The notes beneath the pieces are model-generated. The model did not search any database, had not been told where the DNA came from, and was given only the letters and a program-made list of their open reading frames with translations. Positions 51,171-60,954 of a DNA stretch of 64,000 bases are shown here, one piece after another. Source of the DNA: JABSQH01 sp039177505 (GTDB lineage: Bacteria > Actinomycetota > Acidimicrobiia > Acidimicrobiales > Ilumatobacteraceae); NCBI GenBank assembly GCA_039177505.1, contig JBCDFR010000006.1:26057-90056 (forward strand), in the 5' to 3' direction. Within the stretch, counting starts at the first letter, position 1. Each line of letters starts with the position of its first letter. The position numbers and the translations under genes are program-made.

Positions 51171-52034
51171 TCATGACGCCAACGCATCTGCGACGGCGAG
51201 CACACGACGGGCGTTGTCGACGTGCAGGTTCTCGATCATCCGTCCATCGACGGTGACAACGCCGCGGCCGTCGGCGACCGCTTCGTCGAACGCTGCGATC
51301 ACCGTTCGGGCGTGCTCGATCTCGTCGTCGCTCGGCGCCCAGATGTTGTTGGCTGGCTCGACCTGACTGGGATGAATCAGCGTCTTGCCGTCGAATCCCA
51401 TCTCCATACCTTGCCGACACTCGTCAGCAAAACCCTCAGGATCGCGTACGTCGTTGTACACGCCGTCGAGCACGTCGACACCCGCCTCGCGCCCAGCGAG
51501 TAGTGCAGTGGCCAGGTGCGGAACGAGCGGATGACGACCGGGCACGATCGGCGATCGCAGTTCACGAGCCAGGTCGTTCGTACCCATGACGAGCGCGGCG
51601 ACACGTGGGTGCGCGGCGATGGCCCGGACTTCGAAGATGGCGGCAGGCGTCTCGATCATCGGCCAGATCTGGACGTCATCGGACGCTCCTGCAGCAACGA
51701 GCACCGCTGCGATCGCCTCGACGGTGGCGACCGATTCGACTTTCGGGATGACGACTGCCGACGGGCCAGCGGTCGCCGCCGCAGCGATGTCGTCTGCTCC
51801 CCATTCGGTGTCGAGACCATTGCAGCGAATCGTCAGCTCTCGGTCGCCGTATTCACCCGAGGCGGCGGCGGCTACCGCCCGCGCCCGCGCATCCGGCTTG
51901 GCATCGGGTGCGACCGCGTCTTCGAGATCGAAGATGATCGCATCGGCGGGAATCGTTTTCGCCTTCTCCAGAGCGCGCTCGTTCGCGGCGGGCATGTACA
52001 GCACCGAGCGGCGGGGCCGGAACACCGCGCTCAT
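51171..52034 (-). CDS. HpcH/HpaI-family CoA-ester lyase (citrate lyase beta-like)
   Basis: A 287-residue TIM-barrel aldolase/lyase acting on acyl-CoA such as citramalyl- or malyl-CoA. SVLYMPAANERALEKA opens the fold, and AIIFDLEDAV carries the metal-binding Glu/Asp. VIPKVESV and WPMIETPAAIFEVRAIA supply catalytic residues, and GFDGKTLIHPSQVEPAN is the family signature. The ATG at 52034 overlaps the upstream lyase gene stop (ATGA), so the two lyases are coupled and may act in sequence or as a heteromer. Confidence 0.88.
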   Translation of the reverse strand: MSAVFRPRRSVLYMPAANERALEKAKTIPADAIIFDLEDAVAPDAKPDARARAVAAAASGEYGDRELTIRCNGLDTEWGADDIAAAATAGPSAVVIPKVESVATVEAIAAVLVAAGASDDVQIWPMIETPAAIFEVRAIAAHPRVAALVMGTNDLARELRSPIVPGRHPLVPHLATALLAGREAGVDVLDGVYNDVRDPEGFADECRQGMEMGFDGKTLIHPSQVEPANNIWAPSDDEIEHARTVIAAFDEAVADGRGVVTVDGRMIENLHVDNARRVLAVADALAS

Positions 52035-53116
52035 GATGCGCCTTCCGATCCGCCAAATCCGTAGGCATCTGCCAGTTCGGGATCTCGTTCGGCGAGCTGG
52101 CGGGCGAGCCCCACCACGACGTGGCATTGCTTCACGGACGCATCATCTTCCATCTTGCCGTCGAGCATGATCGCGCCGGTCCCGTCGCCCATCGCTTCGA
52201 TCACTCGCTGGGCGTGCGCAACGTCGGCAGGGTCGGGGCTGAACACCCGCTTGGCCACCTCGATCTGTTTCGGATGCAAGCTCCACGCACCGACACATCC
52301 GAGCAGGTACGCGTTGCGGAACTGGTCCTCGCACGCCACCGTGTCGGCGATGTCGCCGAAGGGGCCGTAGAACGGCAGGATCCCAGCGGTCACACAGGCA
52401 TCGACCATGCGGGCGATCGTGTAGTGCCACAGGTCTTGCTGGAAGATCGTGCGCGGCGCGTCGATCTGGGCGGCGCCATCGGCGCCTGCGGGCGGGTCCT
52501 CGCGCACGAGGTAACCCGGGTGTCCGCCGCCCACCCGCGTGGTCTTCATCCGACGGTTGGCTGCAAGGTCCGCTGGCCCGAGCGAGAGACCCTGCATTCG
52601 TGGCGACGCCACGCAGATCTCTTCGACGTTGGCCACACCGCGAGCTGTTTCCAGGATGGCGTGAACAAGTAGCGGTTCGGCACGGCCCGCCTTGGCCTCG
52701 AGTTGGGCCAGCAAGCGGTCGACGTAGTGGATGTCCTCGGGCCCCTCGACCTTGGGAATCATCACGACGTCGAGAGCGTCGCCCGCTTCCAACACCGCTG
52801 CGGTCAGGTCGTCGAGACACCACGGCGAGTCGAGGCTGTTCACCCGTGTCCAGAACTGTGTGTCGCCGAAGTCGGTAGCCCGGGCGACCTCGACCAGGCC
52901 CGCGCGTGCGGCATCCTTCTCGTCGGCGGGGACGCCGTCTTCGAGGTTGGCCAGCAAGATGTCGACCGTCGGCGCGATCGCCGGCACTTTGCTGCGCATC
53001 TTGTCGTTCGACGGCGGGAAGAAATGGATCATCCGGCTGGGCCGGAACGGGATCTCACGAGGCGGCGCCGGCGCTCCGACAGCAAGTGAGCGATAGAAGT
53101 CCTTGGGTGGTCGCAC
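52031..53116 (-). CDS. HpcH/HpaI-family CoA-ester lyase, malyl-CoA lyase-like
   Basis: A 361-residue CoA lyase related to L-malyl-CoA/beta-methylmalyl-CoA lyase. The opening FRPSRMIHFFPPSNDKMRSK and ILLANLEDGV are typical; VVMIPKVEGPEDIHYVD and HAILETARGVANVEEIC provide the metal and catalytic regions, and GCVGAWSLHPKQIEVAKRVF is the C-terminal signature. It is longer than the downstream lyase, with an extra C-terminal region. GTG 53116 starts it. Together they suggest breakdown of branched or C5-type hydroxyacyl-CoA. Confidence 0.85.
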   Translation of the reverse strand: MRPPKDFYRSLAVGAPAPPREIPFRPSRMIHFFPPSNDKMRSKVPAIAPTVDILLANLEDGVPADEKDAARAGLVEVARATDFGDTQFWTRVNSLDSPWCLDDLTAAVLEAGDALDVVMIPKVEGPEDIHYVDRLLAQLEAKAGRAEPLLVHAILETARGVANVEEICVASPRMQGLSLGPADLAANRRMKTTRVGGGHPGYLVREDPPAGADGAAQIDAPRTIFQQDLWHYTIARMVDACVTAGILPFYGPFGDIADTVACEDQFRNAYLLGCVGAWSLHPKQIEVAKRVFSPDPADVAHAQRVIEAMGDGTGAIMLDGKMEDDASVKQCHVVVGLARQLAERDPELADAYGFGGSEGAS

Positions 53117-53179
53117 GAGTTCACCGTACGACGCGCTACGTCAGCCGACCAATCGAGTCGGGTGACCGAGCCCGGACAG

Positions 53180-55576
53180 TTAGAGCGCGCGCTCGAAGGT
53201 GTCGCCGGGTTTCATCACTCGTGTGACACCGCGGATCGACACCGTGATCGGAGTGAGCTCACCTTTGTCGTCGGCCAGACGCACCCGAACCGTCGACGTG
53301 TCGATCTCCAGGTGGACGAAGTGACGGTGGTACGTAATGGCGAATTCGAGTCGCTCGATCGGCTCGGGCAACGCCGGATCGACTGCCAAGACGCCCGCAC
53401 GCAGGTCGACACCGCCATAACACCGTTGCACGAGATCGACGGTCCCGGCCATCACACCGAGATGGACGCCCTCGCGGGTGGTGCCTCCCTGCACGTCGGA
53501 CACATCAGACACTAGGGCCTGGCGGAACAGGTCCCATGAACGCGTCGGATCGAGTCGTGCATGGAGCCATGCGTGCACCATCTTCGACAGCGTCGAACCG
53601 TGGGAGGTGCGCGCCTCGTAGTACTCCACGTAACGCGCCACCATCTCGTGCTCGAAGTCGTAGCCGAGGCGTTCCCACAGCTCACCGATCTCGTGCGGCG
53701 ACAGCATCTGCAGCAGCATCAGGGTGTCGGCTTGCTTCGCCAGCTTGTAGCGATTGGTCGAGTCGCCCTCGGCTTCGAGGATCCGATCGAGCCGTCCGAT
53801 GTTGCCGTACGTTGCGCGATACTTATCCCAGTCGAGTTCCTCGAGTTCCTCATACCCTTCGAATTGACTGAGGATCCCGTCTGCGTGGAACACCAACCGC
53901 ATCTTGCGGCTGATGTCACCCCAGCGGTCGAGCTCGTCGTTGCCGATCGACAGTCGTTCGAGTAGTTCCCGGCGACGACTGGTCGGCAAGAGCTCGATCA
54001 CGTCGAATGCCCTGCTCAGGCACCACACCGCCATCACGTTGGTGTAGGCGTTGTTGTTCAGCCCGGGATCGTCACGCTCCGGGTACCCCTCGTGGAACTC
54101 GTCGGGGCCCATCACCCCGTTGATCTCGTAGCGATCGAGCGAGTGGTTGTACGTCGTCGTGCTCGCCCAGAATCGGGCGATCTCGAGCATCATCTCGGCG
54201 CCCCAGAGGCGCATGAACTCATGGTCTCCGGTGGCGAGCCAGTACTGCCACACGTTGTAGGCGATGGCGATGTTCACGTGGCGCTGTAGATGGGACGCAT
54301 CGGGAAGCCAGTGGCCCGACTTCGGATTGAGGTGCACCACCTGTGTCTCTTCGCGGCCGTCGCTGCCGCTTTGCCACGGGTACATCGCGCCGGTGAAACC
54401 GTCGGCCACCGCCGCCAGGCGCGCCCGCGGTAAGCGCCGGGCGCGGTATCGCAGCAGCGCCCGCGTCAGCTCGGGGATGCGCAGCGTGACGAATGGGAAG
54501 ATATACAGCTCGTCCCAGAAGATGTGGCCGCGATACGCCTCACCGTGCAGCCCGCGGGCAGGAACACCGACGTCGAGTTCGGTCGTGTTCTCCGACAGTG
54601 TCGACAGCACATGGAAGATGTGCAGGTTCAAAATCCGCGCCGTGTCGCCGACATCGCCCGCAACCGACACCTGGCACCTGCTCCATGCGTGTGACCACGC
54701 CGTGCGGTGGCGCTCGAGCAAGGTGTCGAAATCGGGGGCGCTGCGCACGGCACCGACCACCGCGTCGCCGGTTGAGTAGATCCCGAGGTCGCGGCCGGTG
54801 TGGATCGACACGACCTTTTCAACGATCAGTTCGGCGTCCGCATCCACCTCGACGCGTACTTGCTGTGCTGCCAGCCGCGGCTCGAGCCGACTGACCCGTC
54901 CCGCCGTGACCGGAGTTCCGTCGACCGCAACTCGCATTCGCTGAGCTTCGGCGATGTCGATACCAGAGTCGTTCGTGCGCACCTCGAGCACGACGATGTC
55001 GTCAGCGACCTGTTCTGTGCGGACGTGCTCGAGGTGGTCGGTGGCGAGATCGTTGTATCGCTGAACGTTGCCGTTCTCGACCATCCCGTCAAGGCCGGCC
55101 TCGACCTCGACCACCGCTGACCGGTCGACGACGATCGTCGACTGGAGCGCGGCGACGTGTGGGTCGGCGAGACTGACGATGCGCCGTTCGGTCAAGGTGA
55201 GGCTGGTGTCGTCGTCGACCTCGAACGCAGTGCGTCGCGTCAGCGCTCCACGGTGCAGATCGAGCTCGATTCGATGTTCCGCGATGTGATGTCGTTGCGG
55301 CGCGATCCACTCACCACCGTCGATGCGGACGCGCAGCGGCAGCCAGTTCGGGATGTTGACCAGACTCTCGTTGACGATCTCCCTGCCGGCGATCTCGTCG
55401 GTCAGCCGATTGAAGATGCCGGCAACGTACGTGCCCGGATAGTGATCGCCGTCAGCGGCGCACTCGGCGAGCGCGCCACGGGTTGCGAGCACGCCGTTGC
55501 CCAGTGTGCACAGCGCTTCGCGCAGTCCCTCGTGCGTGGCGTCGTAGCTGTCGTACGTCCATAACCAATCGTTCAC
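53180..55576 (-). CDS. GH65 disaccharide phosphorylase (trehalose/kojibiose type)
   Basis: A 798-residue family 65 enzyme that phosphorolyses an alpha-glucoside, most likely trehalose, to glucose and beta-glucose-1-phosphate. The N-terminal beta-sandwich (about 1-270) precedes the (alpha/alpha)6 barrel. The catalytic acid is in GVMGPDEFHEGY (Glu493, with Glu496 nearby), and the phosphate loop SHGSTLSKMVHAW is present, which separates phosphorylases from hydrolases. GTG 55576 overlaps the upstream HAD/phosphatase gene as GTGA. The neighbouring phosphoglucomutase-type HAD would use the product. Confidence 0.9.
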   Translation of the reverse strand: MNDWLWTYDSYDATHEGLREALCTLGNGVLATRGALAECAADGDHYPGTYVAGIFNRLTDEIAGREIVNESLVNIPNWLPLRVRIDGGEWIAPQRHHIAEHRIELDLHRGALTRRTAFEVDDDTSLTLTERRIVSLADPHVAALQSTIVVDRSAVVEVEAGLDGMVENGNVQRYNDLATDHLEHVRTEQVADDIVVLEVRTNDSGIDIAEAQRMRVAVDGTPVTAGRVSRLEPRLAAQQVRVEVDADAELIVEKVVSIHTGRDLGIYSTGDAVVGAVRSAPDFDTLLERHRTAWSHAWSRCQVSVAGDVGDTARILNLHIFHVLSTLSENTTELDVGVPARGLHGEAYRGHIFWDELYIFPFVTLRIPELTRALLRYRARRLPRARLAAVADGFTGAMYPWQSGSDGREETQVVHLNPKSGHWLPDASHLQRHVNIAIAYNVWQYWLATGDHEFMRLWGAEMMLEIARFWASTTTYNHSLDRYEINGVMGPDEFHEGYPERDDPGLNNNAYTNVMAVWCLSRAFDVIELLPTSRRRELLERLSIGNDELDRWGDISRKMRLVFHADGILSQFEGYEELEELDWDKYRATYGNIGRLDRILEAEGDSTNRYKLAKQADTLMLLQMLSPHEIGELWERLGYDFEHEMVARYVEYYEARTSHGSTLSKMVHAWLHARLDPTRSWDLFRQALVSDVSDVQGGTTREGVHLGVMAGTVDLVQRCYGGVDLRAGVLAVDPALPEPIERLEFAITYHRHFVHLEIDTSTVRVRLADDKGELTPITVSIRGVTRVMKPGDTFERAL

Positions 55577-57141
55577 GCCTCATCACCTGCGAGGCGCGCG
55601 GCAAGATCCGCGAGGACCGTTTGCACGCCGGCCGGATCGTCGACACGTAGATGTGCCGCAGTGTCTCGATCGTCCGTGCTGGCGATGATGCCGACACCGA
55701 GGCTACGAACGGCACCAAACCCGTCCTCGTCGGTGACGTCGTCGCCGAGGTACATCGGCAACGTCGTGTCGCTGGCGAGGCCCATCTTCTCGAGCAGCCA
55801 CGCAACGACGGTGCCTTTGTTCCAGTCGACAACGGGCCGCAGCTCGAACACCTTCTTGCCGGCGACCATCCGCAGCTCGTCGTGCGCATTCACCACCTCG
55901 GTCACCCGACGTCGCAATTCGTCAACCACCTCGTCGGCCGCGGCGCGGTAGTGAACGGCGATCGCATACCGCTTTCGTTCGACCCACACACCGGCGATCT
56001 CGGGTAGTAACGAGAGTTGCTGTTCAGCGGTGTCGAGGACCGGCTCGACGGACGCGGCATCACTGTGCGGTAGGTGCAGCGTCCCGTCAGGAGACCGCAC
56101 CTGCCAGCCGTGGCTACCGGCGTACCACAGGCCGTCGATGTCCACCATGGCAGCCACGTCGTCGAGGTCACGTCCCGATACGACGGCGACCGTTGCCGTC
56201 GATGCCAGCGCGGTGAGCGCCTTGCGCATTCCTTCGCCGAGCACCGCGTCCTCCGGCCTGGCGACGATCGGCGACAACACACCGTCGTAGTCGCTGAACA
56301 CCGCAACGGACTTACCCGACACCTGGCGCGTGAGGTCGTAGTCGACGGTGGCGTCGGGCAGATCGGCGACTCGAGTGCGCGCCGGGATGGTCCGTTCGAC
56401 AGAGGCTCCGGTGCTCCCCTGCGCAGCCGCGACGGCGAGATCGGCCAAGTCCGGGACCACGATGTCGGCATACTCGGCAAGCGGCGCCGCGTGACGCGTG
56501 CGGTCGAGTCCGATCACGAGTCCGAAATCGCCGGCACGGCCGGCCTCGACGCCCTTGATCGCATCTTCGATCACTGCCGCCCGAGCGGGTTCGACCCCGA
56601 GACGACGTGCAGCCTGCAGAAAGACATCGGGCGCAGGCTTCCCCGGGAAACCCAGCTCGGCGGCGTCATTGCCATCGACACGTACCTCGAACAGGTCTTC
56701 CATACCCGCCGCCCGAATGACCATCTCACAGTTCTTGCTCGCCGAAATCACCGCGGTTCGAACGCCCTGTTCGTGCAGTGCCTCGATGAAACGCCGAGTG
56801 GTGATGTATGCGCGCACCCCGTGCTCGCGTACTGCGTCTTCAAACGCTGCGTTCTTCTTGTTGCCGACGGCACACACCGTGGTGTCACCCGGCGGGTCGT
56901 CGGCGTCACCCCACGGCAGCTCGATGCCACGTGATCGCAAGAACGCGTCGACGCCGTCGTAGCGTCCGATGCCGTCGACGTGATGGCGATAGTCGGCATC
57001 GGTGAACTCAACGGCGGCGGCACCCACGGCGTGACCTGAGAGAAATTCGTCGAACACATTCTTCCAGGCCGTGAAGTGCACGGCTGCTGTCTGGGTGATG
57101 ACGCCATCGGTGTCGAAGATGGCGGCGTCGATCGTGTTCAT
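55573..57141 (-). CDS. Fused beta-phosphoglucomutase-type HAD - trehalose-6-phosphate phosphatase
   Basis: A 522-residue two-enzyme fusion. Residues 1-230 are a HAD of the beta-phosphoglucomutase type (nucleophile Asp10 and acid Asp12 in FDTDGVIT, cap motif, then FPGKPAPDVFLQAARRLG and VIEDAIKGVEAGRAG). It would convert beta-glucose-1-phosphate from the phosphorylase to glucose-6-phosphate. Residues 270-520 are a trehalose-6-phosphate phosphatase (Asp284 and Asp286 in FSDYDGVLSP, then VVSGRDLDD, WNKGTVVAWLLE and LGDDVTDEDGF). One protein thus joins trehalose making and breaking. It leads the operon with GH65. Confidence 0.9.
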   Translation of the reverse strand: MNTIDAAIFDTDGVITQTAAVHFTAWKNVFDEFLSGHAVGAAAVEFTDADYRHHVDGIGRYDGVDAFLRSRGIELPWGDADDPPGDTTVCAVGNKKNAAFEDAVREHGVRAYITTRRFIEALHEQGVRTAVISASKNCEMVIRAAGMEDLFEVRVDGNDAAELGFPGKPAPDVFLQAARRLGVEPARAAVIEDAIKGVEAGRAGDFGLVIGLDRTRHAAPLAEYADIVVPDLADLAVAAAQGSTGASVERTIPARTRVADLPDATVDYDLTRQVSGKSVAVFSDYDGVLSPIVARPEDAVLGEGMRKALTALASTATVAVVSGRDLDDVAAMVDIDGLWYAGSHGWQVRSPDGTLHLPHSDAASVEPVLDTAEQQLSLLPEIAGVWVERKRYAIAVHYRAAADEVVDELRRRVTEVVNAHDELRMVAGKKVFELRPVVDWNKGTVVAWLLEKMGLASDTTLPMYLGDDVTDEDGFGAVRSLGVGIIASTDDRDTAAHLRVDDPAGVQTVLADLAARLAGDEA

Positions 57142-57250
57142 GTCGTCCTCCGGTGGCTCGTGGCGAGCGTTGTCCGGGCCTCACAATTAACACACGTGAT
57201 TACGGCAACGCTGAGGCACTCTGTCACATCGTGCGACAACGTTCGCCCGT

Positions 57251-58078
57251 TCAGATGGGGAGGCGGACCGATTGCCCGTCGAACTCGATCAGGCCGTCGA
57301 CACACAACTCCTCGACGATCGACCGATCGAAGTCGGACACGGGTCGAGGCCCGTCGGCCACCGAACGCATCACCACGCCACGTTGTTGCCGGCGGCTGCC
57401 TTCGAATCGGCGCTGCGCTTTGGAGACGCCGGCGGAGCCGACGGCTGGGTCCGGGGAGCGACGGTCGCCGCGTGCCCACAGACACGATCGGGCGATGGGA
57501 CACGCGTCGCACCGCGGCGCCGGCCGGCACACCACGGCGCCGAGTTCCATCAACGATTGGTTCCACCACCACGACCGGCCGGCTGGCACCGACGTGTCGG
57601 CGAGTCGCTGGGCTGCTCGGGGTGTGAGCCGCCGACCGTCGACGCGGGCGAGCACACGGGCGACGTTGGTGTCGACGACACCGATGTCCTGTTCGAACGC
57701 AAAGGCGAGCACCGCCCGGGCCGTGTAGGCGCCGACGCCGGGAAGGGTCAACAGCTCGTCGACGGTGGCCGGCACCGCACCGGCATGGTCATCGACGATC
57801 TGTTGCGCTGCGAGGTGCAGGTAGCGGGCGCGTCGCGGGTACCCGAGGCCCTGCCAGGCGCGCAGTACCTCGCCAAGTGGCTCGCCGGCGAACGCGGTCG
57901 GTGTCGGCCAGCGATCGACGAACTCGCAGAATCGGGGCGCAACGCGTGGCGCCTGCGTCTGCTGCAGCATCACCTCCGAGACGAGGATGTGCCACGGGTC
58001 GCGAGTCGCGCGCCATGGGAGGTCCCGAAGCGCGTTCGCCCCCCAGGAGAGCAGCGCGTCGGTGTCGATCGGCGTCAG
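57251..58078 (-). CDS. mutY: A/G-specific adenine glycosylase MutY
   Basis: A 275-residue DNA glycosylase that removes adenine opposite 8-oxoguanine. SEVMLQQTQAPRV carries the catalytic Glu, LPGVGAYTARAVLAF is the helix-hairpin-helix, and DIGVVDTNVARVLAR has the catalytic Asp. The [4Fe-4S] cysteines are CRPAPRCDACPIARSC, with five instead of six residues between the first two. The C-terminal NUDIX-like domain is short. No ATG, GTG or TTG precedes the helical part in frame; a CTG at 58078 overlaps the MaoC-like gene's stop as CTGA and probably starts it. Confidence 0.85.
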   Translation of the reverse strand: MTPIDTDALLSWGANALRDLPWRATRDPWHILVSEVMLQQTQAPRVAPRFCEFVDRWPTPTAFAGEPLGEVLRAWQGLGYPRRARYLHLAAQQIVDDHAGAVPATVDELLTLPGVGAYTARAVLAFAFEQDIGVVDTNVARVLARVDGRRLTPRAAQRLADTSVPAGRSWWWNQSLMELGAVVCRPAPRCDACPIARSCLWARGDRRSPDPAVGSAGVSKAQRRFEGSRRQQRGVVMRSVADGPRPVSDFDRSIVEELCVDGLIEFDGQSVRLPI

Positions 58079-58590
58079 TCCGCCCAGACGTTGACCTCGT
58101 CATAGGGGCGGACGCGCGGTGGCGCCGCGTCGCGAGTCCACACCAGGACCTTGCGCTTGAAGTAGCACACCTCGTTGCCATCCTGGTTGAACCCCTTGGT
58201 CTCCACGGTGACGACGCCGCGGTCGGGCTTCGACGACGACGGCTTCACCTCGAGCACCCTGGTCTCGGCGTGAATGGTGTCCCCGTGAAACGTCGGGAAT
58301 TTGTGTTGCAGTGTCTCGATCTCGAGGTTGGCGATCGCTGCACCACTCACGTCCGGGACGCTCATTCCGAGCACGAGGCTGTACACCAAATTGCCGACCA
58401 CCACGTTGCGTCCTTGCACCGACTCCGATGCGAACCAGTCGTTGGTGTGCAGCGGATGGTGGTTCATGGTGATCATGCAGAACAGGTGGTCGTCGTATTC
58501 GGTGATGGTCTTGCCTGGCCAATGCCGGAGCACATCGCCGGGGGTGAAGTCCTCGAGGTACCGGCCGAACGGGCGTTCATGGGTCGTCAT
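58075..58590 (-). CDS. MaoC-like dehydratase
   Basis: A 171-residue hotdog-fold protein of the MaoC hydratase type. DFTPGDVLRHWPGKTITEYDDHLFCMITMNHHPLHTNDWFA contains the active-site region (NHHPLHTND), and GDTIHAETRVLEVKPSSSKPDRGVV follows. It may hydrate enoyl-CoA; its partner is unknown. The ATG at 58590 overlaps the membrane protein gene upstream by 14 bases, and mutY overlaps its stop. Confidence 0.85.
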   Translation of the reverse strand: MTTHERPFGRYLEDFTPGDVLRHWPGKTITEYDDHLFCMITMNHHPLHTNDWFASESVQGRNVVVGNLVYSLVLGMSVPDVSGAAIANLEIETLQHKFPTFHGDTIHAETRVLEVKPSSSKPDRGVVTVETKGFNQDGNEVCYFKRKVLVWTRDAAPPRVRPYDEVNVWAD

Positions 58591-59872
58591 GAGGTGCGAC
58601 CGTATCCTCGCCGTCACCACCGGCACCATCTGACGCTTGATCGTTGTCCGTGCGTGGAGCAGACGCGGGCGCGCCCTGCGATCGGCGGCCGAACCGCAAC
58701 GTGAAGTCGAGGCGCGACTCGCCCTTCTCGGTCTCGGCCTTGGCCAGGTCGCGCAGTCCGATGAGACGGTCACGCCGCTCGATCCTCCAGGGACCGACGC
58801 GCAACGACGCATACGCGATCGCCCCGAGCGCGATCGGCATCAGATATTGGGCAGAGCGGTACGCGGCGACACCGGGCGCAACGACGCGCCGTGGCAGACC
58901 GAAACCGATCAACACGGTGATGTAGGTGCCGTCCACTACACCGAGCCCTCCGGGAAGGATCGGAATCGCGGCCAGGATGTTGGCCAGACCGAATACGACG
59001 ATCAGTGCGTCGAGACTCAGCGTCCCACCGAATGCCCGCAAGAAGACCCACAACGACGCGGCATCGAGCAACCAATTGAGCATGGCCCACAACACGACGC
59101 GACGCAGCAGCTGACGATCGCTGATCAGCTCTTCCATGCGGTGGCCGACCTGCCGCAAGACAGCAGCGAACTTGTCCTCGTCGAAACGGAACTTGCGGGC
59201 CAGCCACCGCGCGAACCTCTCCGCTCTCCCCTGTCCATCCATGAGACCGATCACGAGCACCGCCGCGAGCGCCATGATGACGATGCCGGCGATCGCCGCG
59301 AATCCGTACAGCGGGTTCACGCCGCGGAAGGGCACCGACATCACCAGGCCGGTCCAGAAGATGATGTTCAACACCACCGCCGAGCCGATTCCAGCGGTGG
59401 CCAGCGCGAATCCGGCGTCGGGGCCACTCACCCCCGAAAGTGTGAGCAGCCGGTAGCCGAGCGCAGAACCCGCCGCGTTGCCTCCGGGCACGATATTCGA
59501 CAGTGCCTTCGTGCTGAGTTGGATGCGAAAGATGCGGGCGTACGACAACTTCGAGGCGGCGCTGCCGAGCGCCGCGCGCGTCAAGAGCGAATAGCAGAAC
59601 AGCGACAGGATCTGCAGCCCGAACCCGGCGACGAGGAGCAACGGATTGACGTCTGACACCGTGTCGGCGGCCTGTCTGAACCCGGTGAGCACCGGGGGGA
59701 GCAAAAAGTACGAGACGACGATCGCCAACAGGATCTTGATCGTGATGCGGATGGGCTTGCGCCCCGTTTTTTTCTGGCCGCTGTTCGGCAAGGCGGGCAG
59801 CTCACCGGTTGGTAGCACCCCTCGATCGAGTTCCTCGGTGCGATCGTCGCCCGCGGCGTCGCTCAGCGCCAT
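58577..59872 (-). CDS. YbhN-type (LPG synthase TM domain) membrane protein
   Basis: A 431-residue integral membrane protein with about eight helices, of the family flanking or forming the N-terminal flippase part of lysyl-phosphatidylglycerol synthase. ILLAIVVSYFLLPPVLTGFRQAADTV and LSTKALSNIVPGGNAAGSALGYRLL (the conserved PGG region) are visible, and ILPGGLGVVDGTYITVLIGFGLPR is the second signature. The C-terminal 60 residues are a polar cytoplasmic tail. It probably moves or senses lipid. ATG 59872; it shares a transcript with the MaoC-like gene. Confidence 0.85.
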   Translation of the reverse strand: MALSDAAGDDRTEELDRGVLPTGELPALPNSGQKKTGRKPIRITIKILLAIVVSYFLLPPVLTGFRQAADTVSDVNPLLLVAGFGLQILSLFCYSLLTRAALGSAASKLSYARIFRIQLSTKALSNIVPGGNAAGSALGYRLLTLSGVSGPDAGFALATAGIGSAVVLNIIFWTGLVMSVPFRGVNPLYGFAAIAGIVIMALAAVLVIGLMDGQGRAERFARWLARKFRFDEDKFAAVLRQVGHRMEELISDRQLLRRVVLWAMLNWLLDAASLWVFLRAFGGTLSLDALIVVFGLANILAAIPILPGGLGVVDGTYITVLIGFGLPRRVVAPGVAAYRSAQYLMPIALGAIAYASLRVGPWRIERRDRLIGLRDLAKAETEKGESRLDFTLRFGRRSQGAPASAPRTDNDQASDGAGGDGEDTVAPHDDP

Positions 59873-59877
59873 AACGA

Positions 59878-60879
59878 TCAGAACAGCTCGATGATGTGCC
59901 GGAGCCGATGGCGAAGGCCGTCGGCGACCTCGGCGGATGTTTTGCCCAGGTGCACCACGACCACGTCTCGGTCGGGCACGACCACGATGTATTGACCTTC
60001 GTGCCCGTTGCACGACAACGAGCCCGGCCAGTCGGGCCACACCCACCAGTGGCGGCCGTAGCCGAGACCGGTGTCGGGGTCGTCGGCAACTTTGTGGCGG
60101 GCATGATCGCTCCACCCGGCCGGCAACACGCGCGTGCCGGTCGGTGCGACGCCGTCGTTGCGGTACAGCTCACCGAATCGAGCAAAGTCACGAGCCGTGG
60201 CGTACACGTAGCTCGATCCGACGAAGTCACCGGCGTCGTCGAATTTTGGTGCGGCACTCGTCATCCCGATCGGCCCGAAAAGGCGCTCGTCGAGGAAGTT
60301 CAGCATCTGCTGTTGGCGATCGCCGGCCAAGCCTCCAACGCCGCCGGCCACGATGTCGCCGATGATCCGGCAGATGACGTTCGTCTCGCCCGACGAGTAG
60401 TTCCAGACCGTTCCCGGTGAGTGGATGCGCGGCTTCGCTGCCGTATAGCCGGCATGGCTTGGGCCGCTGTCTCCAAACAACATTTCGATGCAGTCGGAGA
60501 TCTCGTCGTCGACGTAGTCCTCGACAAAACGCAACCCGGAGCGCATCTCCAGTAGATCGAGGGTCGTGATGTCTGCCTTGTCGGTGCCGCGCCACTCGGG
60601 TACCGGGGCGGGTGCGTCGAGGTCGAGCAGGCCGTCGGCGACGAGGATCCCGGTCGCAGCGTGCACCATCGACTTGGCCATGCTCCACGAGATGAGGGTC
60701 GACGATGCGTCGATCACGCGCTCGTCCTCGAACGCGTTGGCCGGCTGAACGCCGTATCGCTCGGCGATCACGTCGCCGCCCTGCAGCACCATGAGCGCGA
60801 GCGAGGTCCCCTCGTCGGGAGGGCGATCGAACAGGTCGCCGACGACGGCGTCGAGACCACCCGGCGGTTGCCGGGTCAT
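59878..60879 (-). CDS. Serine hydrolase, class C beta-lactamase family
   Basis: A 333-residue cytoplasmic or periplasmic hydrolase related to esterases and D-aminopeptidases. The SxxK motif is Ser66-Met-Ala-Lys69 in SWSMAKSM, the Tyr motif is NYSSGE, and NGHEGQ replaces the usual KTG. No signal peptide. It likely hydrolyses esters or peptidoglycan-like substrates. It lies 5 bases upstream of the YbhN-type gene. Confidence 0.87.
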   Translation of the reverse strand: MTRQPPGGLDAVVGDLFDRPPDEGTSLALMVLQGGDVIAERYGVQPANAFEDERVIDASSTLISWSMAKSMVHAATGILVADGLLDLDAPAPVPEWRGTDKADITTLDLLEMRSGLRFVEDYVDDEISDCIEMLFGDSGPSHAGYTAAKPRIHSPGTVWNYSSGETNVICRIIGDIVAGGVGGLAGDRQQQMLNFLDERLFGPIGMTSAAPKFDDAGDFVGSSYVYATARDFARFGELYRNDGVAPTGTRVLPAGWSDHARHKVADDPDTGLGYGRHWWVWPDWPGSLSCNGHEGQYIVVVPDRDVVVVHLGKTSAEVADGLRHRLRHIIELF

Positions 60880-60954
60880 CGAGGCTCACGCAGCTGGCGA
60901 GTCATCCGCGCGACGTTACTGCGACCGATCGCCGCACAGGTTGAGCATCTCGGC

